DNA of 64,000 nucleotides, taken from assembly GCA_002943765.1 (NCBI GenBank), contig PQWQ01000008.1, positions 1,240,001-1,304,000 on the forward strand, given 5' to 3'. Position 1 is the first letter of the stretch. The number at the start of each line of letters is the position of its first letter. Below, in pieces: positions 50,401-59,039 of this stretch. The DNA comes from Psoroptes ovis. Its lineage: Eukaryota; Arthropoda; Arachnida; Sarcoptiformes; Psoroptidae. The notes below the pieces were generated by a model. The model saw nothing but the letters and a program-made list of their open reading frames with translations, made no database searches and was not told where the DNA came from. The position numbers were made by a program, and so were the translations under genes.

Positions 50401-50658
50401 TTAATAATTAGAACAATATGAGAATGGATTTGAATTAATTTGAATTATCATTTCAATTATTTCTCTCTCTCTTTCTGATTAATCATTTGAAATGTTGATC
50501 ATTTTCAAATCTCTAAGCAACAATCAATTAAATGCAAAAACAATTCAATGAATGATGTTAATTTGAATTATTGAAAATAATCAATTTTACCTGATAATCA
50601 ATGGTGTTACTGTTGTTATGGTTGCTGTTGCTGCTGTTGATGATGATAATGTTGACAT
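47436..50658 (-). CDS. C1GALT1: Core 1 beta-1,3-galactosyltransferase
   Basis: Adds galactose to GalNAc-Ser/Thr to make the core 1 O-glycan in the Golgi. The main exons are 48432-48886 and 47436-48370 (61 bp intron, phase 1). An upstream exon 50591-50658 starting MSTLSSSTAATATI joins in frame (phase 2) to an acceptor at 48887, giving 485 residues; otherwise translation would start at 48894. It is a type II membrane protein: cytoplasmic Ser-rich tail, one membrane span (FMIALLMGMTFGFSFAYLLI), a His/Asp-rich stem, then the GT31 domain. Motifs: IRVLCWVMTAPKNHE, ETWSRRCN, the metal-binding WFMKADDDTY, YMSGGAGYVLS, EDVDMGLCME and the CC pair near the end (GLNCCSDTAISFHYV). The C-terminus is basic and His/Asn-rich. 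The long 5' intron holds a MITE and a perfect hairpin. Confidence 0.9.
50170..50221. other. Perfect 20 bp hairpin followed by T-run
   Basis: AATGTCAAATAATTATCCAC pairs exactly with GTGGATAATTATTTGACATT over 20 bp with a 12-nt spacer, and a T11 run follows directly. It lies in the C1GALT1 5' intron. It could be a small-RNA precursor, a Pol III-type end or a minimal MITE. Confidence 0.6.
50297..50376. mobile_element. Mariner-type MITE in C1GALT1 5' intron
   Basis: Starts TTAGGTTGTCCGAAAAATTT and ends GCAAGAACTTATCGGACAGTCTAA, combining arm words of both subfamilies. TA follows the right end but not the left. Confidence 0.6.
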
Positions 50659-51183
50659 TAAATTAGATTATGACTAATTACGAGTATTTTTGATTCAAAT
50701 ATTTCAAATATTTTGATTGTTTTCGATGATTCGATTGAATTCAATTTGATTTTCATTCATTTTTTTTCTTGGAATTTTCAATATTTCAATTTGAAAATAT
50801 TTAGATTATGAATCTGAAAGATTGTAATCACTTCAATCGAATAGAATTACCCGTTGATTCGATAAAATTCGAGTAAATTTCACTTTGAATAAATTATTTT
50901 GAATTAACCAAAAACATTTTACACTCGAAACATACGTTAACAAATACACAACAAATACCAATCGTGTGTTGGTGTTAATGTGTTTGTGACAAATCAATTA
51001 ATGGAAAGAGAGAGAGAGAGAAAAGGAATGAAGGATGGAGGGATGCACACAGAGCGAGAGGAAGAGGATTGCTCGAGGGGAAAACAACGGTAAAAATACA
51101 CCGAAATATGATGTAAACACCAACCGAAATGTTTTTTTCAGAGAAACATATGCGAATGATCATCGGGTCAATCAGATTTGATA

Positions 51184-51338
51184 TTAACCCTCAGAACTCT
51201 ATGCAGTTACAACGCAAGTGAGCCAGCAGCTCGAAAATTTTTCACACTAATGTAAAATAGTGACTGAGGGGCGCCTATCGAGTTGCTGCACTAAATCTCA
51301 TGGTGAGTGATACTCACCGCTCGAGTTTTAAGGATTAA
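51184..51338. mobile_element. TTAA-flanked piggyBac-like MITE, copy B
   Basis: TTAA at 51184-51187 and 51335-51338. The interior aligns over its whole length with the copy at 22213-22367, including GGGGCGCCTATCGAG and GTGAGTGATACTCAC. About 80% similar by eye. Confidence 0.75.
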
Positions 51339-51655
51339 TAGTATAATTAAGAATATATATGTGCTAATTTTGAGTGATAAACACATATGCACCAACAAAA
51401 AATAATACCGACCAGAACAGACGATATTTTTGAAAAAATTATGTAAGAGCCCGAAGTTCATTGTACGAACGACAGATGGCAGCACGCTATCCGTATTTGA
51501 ATTAGGGTTTTTTAAATTTCGCGAGTCAAATAGAAGATTGATAATTCCTTTTATCCTTCCATTCGTACAATTTGAATTGAGTCGGATTGAGAAGATTTCG
51601 AAATTCCACTATTCGTAATCATAACTTACGTAGACGTATTCATCAGTCATCATCC

Positions 51656-51702
51656 CACGTGCATATAAAAGCACGAAGCACGCATTATTTCTAGCCCACG
51701 TG
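51656..51702 (+). promoter_or_regulatory. TATA box with two CACGTG E-boxes
   Basis: TATAAAA at 51664-51670, preceded by CACGTG (51656-51661) and followed by a second CACGTG (51697-51702), each within CCCACGTGCA. This looks like a core promoter pointing right, but no gene follows that I can support. Confidence 0.45.
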
Positions 51703-53178
51703 CACACGGTGAACGATAAAGATGCGTAAAGATTAGATCTCATCATTAAACACTTCCATATCCTCACATAACATTTTGTTATACACAAAAAACATGCTGT
51801 TTTTCTATTTTCAAATTTCGATCTTTAATTCTTCAAGATGTTGGATCAATTGGAAATCGATCATTTTTAGAGTGTAATTATTTTTGTATAATGAACCAAT
51901 GAAATTATTTCGAATAATGAAAATACAGAAATTAATAATCAACAACGATGGCTTTTTCGTATTTTAATTCTATCGTTAAAAAAGAAAATAATGAATTTTC
52001 AATCCAACAAATTGCCTGCTGCAATTAAAAGATTTCGCAAGCGGTTCTAGAGATACGTGACTTGGGTCAAAAAATAAAATAAATTGAGATGTTAATCTGC
52101 AACAAAACCGAATGACGAAATTCTAGAGCCGTCAATACGGTCAATATTGACCAGTGGATGCCGATTACCGATCAAAGAAATAACAGAACAAGACTAATGA
52201 TTAATGATAATCATTAGTATAACAATGATTTAATTTCATAAATAATCATAAAATTAAAAACATCAAAAAAGCTACAAGGCCAGATTCTATACGCAACAAT
52301 AATATGATTGGTCATGTAGATTTGATCACTAATTAATGTTATATTCAACAAATCGAATCGATACTGTTATTATGCGCGATTGAAAAAGCTCCGACATCAC
52401 ACTTGAATAACCTCAAAAAGTCAATGAAATCACACCGAAATCATACAGACCTCGAATATGTCGAATATTAAACTTCGGCAAAATGTTTTTAAAAAATTAT
52501 TAATACAAATCTTATCAAACATCTGTTGACCAATAACATTGTAAGTCTCAGACAACATGACTTTATGCGTAACAATAAAACAATACTTGCAATAAATATT
52601 GACGGACATATCGGGTTTATGGCTGGCTAATGGACCAAAAACTATGAAAATCTGAAAAAACATATCATTCAATTAATCGAAAACAATGCACCTTGTCGTC
52701 TCAATCGAATTATGGTTCTTCCTTGAGCAATTCGATCTCTCCTACGATGAAACAAGTTTCTGAAACAACTTGGATCGCTTATCGAAAATCTATTAGCGAG
52801 ACCAAACACCGAACATCCAAATCACTGGAAAAGTGTGAGCACGTGTTATTGGCGTAACCATTCTCCTTGTCGTCCCGTGGACCGACCGTACTTTTTAATT
52901 CCAAATCATTATTTTAATTTTTTTGAATAAAATTCAAAAAATATCAGAACAATCGACCCAAAAAAATTGTTAAAACAAATTAATCAAAATTTTTAGATTT
53001 GAAATAAATGATTTAATCGATTCTATTCGAAGTGATTAAGTAATAAAGAATTTTACAAAGAATAATTCGTGTATCAGTCAACAATTATTTTATATATTTG
53101 CAATAAATTTACATGAATTGTGTAACAATTTTCGTAATAATAAACAGTTATAAAAATGTGGAAATTTTTACAAAATTT

Positions 53179-54031
53179 TCAAATGACATAAACGGTAATT
53201 CGTCGTTTTATTTGGTTTCGGTTTGGTGGTATTTTGAATTTTGTATTTTTCAAAATTTCACCATGATCTTTTTCAAAGGGTCGTTTTGATGATTGGTTTT
53301 GGTTTGATGTTATTTTGATCGATGTATCAGTGGGAGTTTCACCATTATCTTTTTTAATGTCTCGTATTGATGATCGATTTTGGTTTGATGTTATTTTGAT
53401 CGATGTATCAGTGGTAGCTTCACCATGATCTTTATTGATGTCTCGTATTGATGGTTGGTTTTGGTTCGACGGTATTTCGATCGATATATTAGTGAAAGTT
53501 TCACCATGATCTTTTTTGATGTGTCGGAACAAATTGTTGCTGCTTCTATAAATATAACCACAACATGAAATTGATGAAACTTTTTTCGCTCTCAAATCAT
53601 TGTAATTCTTAATGACTTGACTACTTTGATTGAATTTTATTTTCATTCGTTTGTTATTCAAATTTCTTATTAGATCATTAGCTTTTTCCAAATGATCCTT
53701 CAATTTATCTTTACATTCTTGATTAGAATCGGCTATTTCGGTCATTTTTCGTTGAATACAATCGAATTCATTAATATCAATATTGAATGATTGATAATCG
53801 CCGATGACAACTTGTAATTTTTCAATGAATTCAATATAATAACTGATAAGGTATTTTGGTAGTATTCCTTGTTGAAAATAAGAGCACAATGTGTGCATTC
53901 TTGATTCAATTTTTTTGATTTCATTATTTTCTGTTGATTTAAAATTCACCAAAAACGTCAATAATCAAAATTGAAACATTCAAATTATTAATAATTATGT
54001 AAAAAATATACTCACTGCTTCTACTTGACAT
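53179..54031 (-). CDS. Unrecognised coiled-coil/zinc-finger-like protein, copy 1
   Basis: Exon 1 is only 16 nt (54016-54031, MSSRS plus one base); a GTGAGT donor and CAACAG acceptor join it in phase 1 to exon 2 (53179-53930), giving 255 residues. The core (about residues 8-120) is Lys/Glu-rich and predicted helical, with FDCIQRKMTEIADSNQECKD and DHLEKANDLIRNLNN. Next comes SCCGYIYRSSNNLFRHIKKDH, a C-x12-H-x4-H pattern in which the two Cys are adjacent. The C-terminus consists of four repeats of about 27 residues built on DHGE...T..SIKI.SNQNQ and ends RRITVYVI. No signal peptide or membrane span; the Lys-rich composition suggests a nuclear or cytoplasmic protein. I do not recognise the family. 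Two paralogues follow upstream on the same strand. Confidence 0.75.
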
Positions 54032-54303
54032 CTTTGATGAGACTCAATCGATCAAAATTTTATAATATTGAATCTACCGTTCAAAATGATGAAACAATTA
54101 TCAAAAAAAAAAATCGTGAAAATCGCTCCAAAAACATAAATAATTTCGAATGATGAAAGATTGACGAATTTCAAGAACAGATGGCAGCACATTTTCTGAA
54201 TCAAATTCAAAAATAAATTGGTCAAAATTTCGATTTGAAATCAATGATTTGATCGAATCAAGTATTTAAACGATTAAAATGAAAATGAAATTTTATTGTT
54301 TAA

Positions 54304-54565
54304 CACTGTAAGTAACTTGTGCAATAAGTTGGAACGATTTGCCATCAACTGAAGAAAAAGCGCTTTCGTTCCTTCAGGAATTCAACATCCTTTCACTGGA
54401 GCCAATACCCAAACAATTGAAAAGATGTTTGGGCAGCGTGAGAAACAAATGCGATGACATCATTTGAAATTTGGCGGAATCCACATGGCAACAACATCAA
54501 AAAATGATGCCATATCGACCAATTCTGGTTGATCATTCATTGAATGAATTGATCCCATGACTCCT
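54304..54565 (+). pseudogene. Internally deleted Merlin transposase copy
   Basis: Starts with CACTGTAAGTAACTTG and DLPSTEEKALSFLQEF, homologous to the first 25 codons of the transposase at 54697-55581. It then jumps to TQTIEKM and a WRNK-like segment, and ends with sequence matching the intact copy's 3' end (CCAATTCTG(A/G)TTGAT). About 600 bp are deleted and the frame is broken. Orientation is opposite to the longer copy, so the two form a foldback. Confidence 0.8.
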
Positions 54566-54696
54566 ACCTGCTGCTTTTGAATATTAAAAATCATTCATTG
54601 AGTAAAATTCAAAAATTAAAACTTACCAAGTGTCCTAATTAAATATCTCATTATTTTAATTTGGGCCATCCATGGACCGATTCATAATGAACGGAA

Positions 54697-55581
54697 TCAA
54701 TCAGAATTGGCGGGAAAATTGATCGATATGGCCTCCAACATTGCTTCAAATAAATCTCTATTTGAATTTGTTTGATGTTTTCGCCATATGAATTCGGCCA
54801 AATATGATTCCAAATGGTGCCGTGCAGTACCTCTATGCACCTTATTTCTCCATTTAACACTACCCCACATCCTTTTAATTGTTTGGGTGCGGACTTCGGT
54901 TTCCGGATCTACAAAATTATATTTGTAGTTGACTCTGGCGTCGGCAAATTCACGAGCATCTAATTCGTTTGTTTGGTAACCACTCCAACTGTCAGAATAA
55001 ATCGTGGAGCCTTCGGCCACATTTTCAATGATTTTCTGAAGAAGCGTGGACGCTTTTCGATCGGGAACACTGACCACAAATGCTTCCTTTGTTTTCCGGC
55101 AAATACCACCAAATATCCACTGCTGTGGTAATACCCGACCAGCATGATTCTTTCGCTTTGTAAACATACTTTCATCGATTTCCACAATTTTGTCCGGGCC
55201 ACCAATTTTCCTTTGTGGTAGTCTCTCGAGATCCATTACACAGACTTCTCGCATGCAATTATTCCAATCACATACAGTCTTATTCGATATCTTGAGATAT
55301 TTTTCACAAAATCTAACTGATGTTAATTCATCGCACCAATAATAAATGAAATTCAATGCTTTAACAAACGGTAATCGGCTACCTTCAAACCAATTGTCCT
55401 TTCGAAGTCTAACTCTTTCGCCACATGCACTAATGTTACACTTCCAAACATTATCATTGCCAATATAAAGTTTCATTGGATGTGAATTCGAACATCGACG
55501 TTCCTTCTGTAAAATATTTCGTTCCTGAAGGAACGCAATCGCTTCTTCTTCGGTTGATGGCAAATCATCGAAATAAAACAT
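54697..55581 (-). CDS. Merlin transposase, third catalytic residue changed
   Basis: 294 residues, open throughout, about half identical by eye to the transposase at 36427-37390. The zinc ribbon uses CSNSH and WKCNISAC. The catalytic Asp residues are in IVEIDES and TIYSDSWSGY. The position of the catalytic Glu reads QTIKRMWG, Lys instead of Glu (codon AAA, 54874-54876), where the other two copies in the window have IE. The protein should therefore be unable to catalyse transposition, although DNA binding may persist. A 5' leader intron is possible (donor CTGGTAAGT near 55680, acceptor ATAAG near 55590). Confidence 0.88.
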   Translation of the reverse strand: MFYFDDLPSTEEEAIAFLQERNILQKERRCSNSHPMKLYIGNDNVWKCNISACGERVRLRKDNWFEGSRLPFVKALNFIYYWCDELTSVRFCEKYLKISNKTVCDWNNCMREVCVMDLERLPQRKIGGPDKIVEIDESMFTKRKNHAGRVLPQQWIFGGICRKTKEAFVVSVPDRKASTLLQKIIENVAEGSTIYSDSWSGYQTNELDAREFADARVNYKYNFVDPETEVRTQTIKRMWGSVKWRNKVHRGTARHHLESYLAEFIWRKHQTNSNRDLFEAMLEAISINFPANSD

Positions 55582-56250
55582 TGTAAATTGGAACTTATAG
55601 CCAACAAGTTACTTACAGCACTAAACGTATTAAATAGTAAAATGACATTATCATACATGAAAATACAAGAAATAATGTTAACTTACCAGAAAAATTTAAA
55701 AAAATTGTGATAAATTTATTATAATTAAGAATATAATGATGATTATTATTAATACGATAATTACTGTTAATTTTAATGAATATAATTTATTGAGATAAAT
55801 GAAATAGATGATAGATGAATAAATATGAAAAATAATTGATTAAATTGATGAGATAAAACAAAGCAATTAACTATCAATCGATAAATGAAATCTCACAACG
55901 TGATTACTATTGACAACAACAATCAGCTGAGCTAAATACAACATGCGCAGCGTTTATGTTTACCAGAACACAGCATCACAAGCACGCATGTTTAATAAAT
56001 AGTCATAGTTGTTGAACTTAACAATTATTATAATTGTTCAAATTATATCATTGTCATAAATTGTCCAACTCAACAAATGACCAACTCCAACTTTGAACGT
56101 ACAGCCATCTATCGGTTTGTTTATTTTGAGTTTACTGTCATAGTTAATAACCAATTTTATTTAATGTATTTACAAATTAATCAACATGAATAGTGGCACA
56201 ATTTTCGTAATAATAAACATCGATTAAAATGAAGTAATTTTTCGAAATTT

Positions 56251-57029
56251 TCAAATGACATAAACGGTAATTCGTCGTTTCATTTGGTTTCGGTTTGTTG
56301 GTATTTTGATCGATCTATCAGTAGTAGCCTCACGATGATCTTTTTCGATGGGTGGTTTGGATTGATATTGGTTTGATGGTATTTTGATCGATGTATTAGC
56401 GTAAGTTTTACCATGATCTTCATTGAAAGGTCGAATTGATGATTGGTTTTGGTTTGATGATATTTCGATCAATGGTTTTGATTTTGTACCAATGAAAGTT
56501 TCAGGATGATTTTGATTGATGTGCCGTAACATATTATTGTCGGTCTTATAAACGTGGCCACAACATAAAATTGATGAAACTTTTTTTACTCTTAAATCAT
56601 TATAATTCTTTATGATTTGACTTTGTTGATAAAATTTTTTTTTCTCTCGTAGGTTATGCAAATTTCTTCTCAAATCTCGCGCTTTCTCCAAATGGTCCTT
56701 CAATTTGTCTTTACTTTCTTGATTAGAATCGGCTATTTCGGTCATTTTTCGTTGAATACAATCAAATTCATTCATATCAATATTGAATGATTGATAATCA
56801 CCGATGGCAGTTTGTAACTTTTCAATGAGTTCAATATAATAAATGATAAGGTATTTAGATTCCATTCCTTGTTGAACATAGGAATATAAAATGTGCATTT
56901 TTGATTTAATTTTTTTGATTTCATTAGTTTCTGTTGATGTAAAATTTACAAAAGCATCAACTATCAAAATTCAAACATTCAAATTATTATTGAGTATGTT
57001 AAAATATACTCACTGCTTCTACTTGACAT
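56251..57029 (-). CDS. Unrecognised coiled-coil/zinc-finger-like protein, copy 2
   Basis: Same architecture as copy 1: exon 1 of 16 nt (57014-57029), phase 1 intron, exon 2 56251-56930, 231 residues. The helical core has FDCIQRKMTEIADSNQESKD and KARDLRRNLHN. The finger-like motif is LCCGHVYKTDNNMLRHINQN followed by H. Three C-terminal repeats, ending RRITVYVI. Exon 1 and the splice sites are nearly identical to copy 1, and the 5' and 3' flanks also match, so whole gene units were duplicated. Confidence 0.75.
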
Positions 57030-57394
57030 CTTTGATTAGGCTCAATCAATTAAAATTTTCTTTATTAAATCTACGGTTCAAAATGATGAAACAATTATCA
57101 AAAAAGAAAAAAAATCGTGAAGATCCCTTCGAAAAAAATAAATAATTTCGAATGATGAAAGATTGACGAATTTCAAGAACAGATGGCAGCACATTTTTGA
57201 ATCAAATTCAAAAACAAATTGATCAAAAATTTCGATTTAAAATTAATGAGTTGATCAAATCAAATATTTTAAGCAAAATAATTCGTGTATCAGTAAGCAA
57301 TTATTTTATATATTAACAATAAATTTTTATGGGATGTAGAACAATTTTCATAATAATAAACATCGATAAAAATATGGAAATTTTTACAAAATTT

Positions 57395-58096
57395 TCAAAT
57401 AAAATATACGATGATTCGTCGTTTTATTAGGTTTCGGTTTGATGGTATTTTGATCGATCTATCAGTGTTAGCTTCACCATTTTCTTTTTCGATGGGTGTT
57501 TTGGATTGATTTTGGTTCGATGATATTTCGATTAATGATTTTGATTTTGTACCAATGAAAGTTTCAGGATGATTTTTATTGATGTGCCGTAACATATTAT
57601 TGTCAGTCTTAAAAATGTGGCCACAACATAAAATTGATGAAACTTTTTTTCCTCTTAAATCATTATAATTCTTAATGATTTGACTTTGTTGATTAAATTT
57701 TTTTCTCTCTCGCTGGTTATGCAAATTTCTTCTCAAATCTCGCGCTTTCTCCAAATGATCCTTCAATTTGTCTTTATATTCTTGATTAGAATCGGCTATC
57801 TCGGTCATTTTCCGCTGAATGCAATCAAATTCATTCATATCAATATTGAATGATTGATAATTGCCGATGGCAGCTTGTAACTTTTCAATGAGTTCAATAT
57901 AATAACTGATAAGGTATTCAGGTAATATTCCTTGTTGAAAATAAGAGCACAAAGTGTGCATTCTTGATTTAATTTTTTGGACTTCACTATATTCTGTTGA
58001 TTTAAAATTCACCAAAGCGTCAATTAGCAATTTTGAAACATTCATATTATCATTAATATTCGAAGCAGAAATGTACTTACTTTTATTCATCGACAT
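57395..58096 (-). CDS. Unrecognised coiled-coil/zinc-finger-like protein, copy 3
   Basis: Exon 1 58081-58096 (MSMNK plus one base, again 16 nt), donor GTAAGT, acceptor CAACAG, exon 2 57395-57993; 204 residues. The core and CC-x12-H-x4-H motif match copies 1 and 2 (LCCGHIFKTDNNMLRHINKN). Only two C-terminal repeats remain, ending RRIIVYFI. Reading through the intron would give a longer frame from 58120, but the conserved splice sites in all three copies favour the spliced form. Confidence 0.75.
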   Translation of the reverse strand: MSMNKSKYISASNINDNMNVSKLLIDALVNFKSTEYSEVQKIKSRMHTLCSYFQQGILPEYLISYYIELIEKLQAAIGNYQSFNIDMNEFDCIQRKMTEIADSNQEYKDKLKDHLEKARDLRRNLHNQRERKKFNQQSQIIKNYNDLRGKKVSSILCCGHIFKTDNNMLRHINKNHPETFIGTKSKSLIEISSNQNQSKTPIEKENGEANTDRSIKIPSNRNLIKRRIIVYFI

Positions 58097-58959
58097 ATTC
58101 CAATGCAGTATTGGACTCAATAGACTATAATCGGATTTTAAAAAATTTCAAAATGATGAAACTATGATTCACAATAAAAAAAACGGATGAAATGTGTTGC
58201 TGCAGCAAAAAATAAATAAAATTCGAATAACGAGAAATTGAGAAATTTCAGCGACAGATGACAGCACATTTTTGTTCTTTTTTTTTTCAAAATTACTTTT
58301 TTTAGCCAAAACTTGTTTTGCAACATTTGGTGATGATTATATCCAATGAATAATGGTATAATCGTCACTAAATCTATTGTATTTTGTTGATAATCATCAT
58401 CGCACACATTGTTTCGAATTTCAATGTTTTGATTACCGTGTCTAATTGCACGATGATGATTTATACGCTTTGGATGGAATAATGAAATTTTAGTGTTTCT
58501 TGGTGGAATGGAAAAGCGATTAAATCGATTTAGCTCAGCGAAATTTTGGTCAAATCTTGATTTGAAGGGATTCTTTGGTCATTTTCAATTTGATTTTGAT
58601 TTCAAATTTAATTTTATGAATGAAACAATTACACAATAGTGGGTGTACAAATTGGCCAGTTGTGGCCACAATAATCAGTCTTTAGCTGCATTGTAAGAAA
58701 TTCCATACAATTTTAATGATTGTGACTTTGACTTGAAATTCGAAAGTTTATCATTCACAAAAATAAGAATGAAAATTAGAGAATTTGAATAAAATTTTTG
58801 CTAGCAGCAAGAATAATAGATGAGAGTGAATTTTCTCCTATTCAAAAAAAAATGTAGTAGCGGCATTGAAAAGTGTGAATTCTCAAGAAATACGCATTCA
58901 TAACAAATTAGCATAAATTCGATAAACATAGTAACAGAAATAGAGTTACGTAATCACCG

Positions 58960-59039
<80 letters not shown>

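Larger units (their letters stand above)
50659..53049. other. Intergenic region, no supported gene
   Basis: Holds a TTAA-flanked MITE, a TATA/E-box cluster and about 1.2 kb of degraded-looking sequence (51900-52900) with many stops. A short frame, 51948-52028 (MAFSYFNSIVKKENNE start), follows the TATA box but has no recognised similarity. Confidence 0.5.
54297..56152. mobile_element. Second Merlin element, rearranged
   Basis: Inserted between tandem gene copies 1 and 2. Its right end, read inwards, is GGTTATTAACTATGACAGTA, with CGATAGATGGC further in, resembling the termini of the 33808 element. AATTTTAT directly outside (56153-56160) also occurs at 54289-54296, a fitting 8 bp target duplication. 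Removing the interval restores a junction similar to the one between copies 2 and 3. The left end has lost a clear inverted repeat: it opens directly into a truncated transposase copy. The left boundary is therefore the weaker one. Confidence 0.65.

Noticed and set aside
52430..52672. 80-codon minus-strand frame with Cys residues
   Set aside because: No recognised motif, and the surrounding sequence is full of stops. It may be a relic, but I cannot name it.
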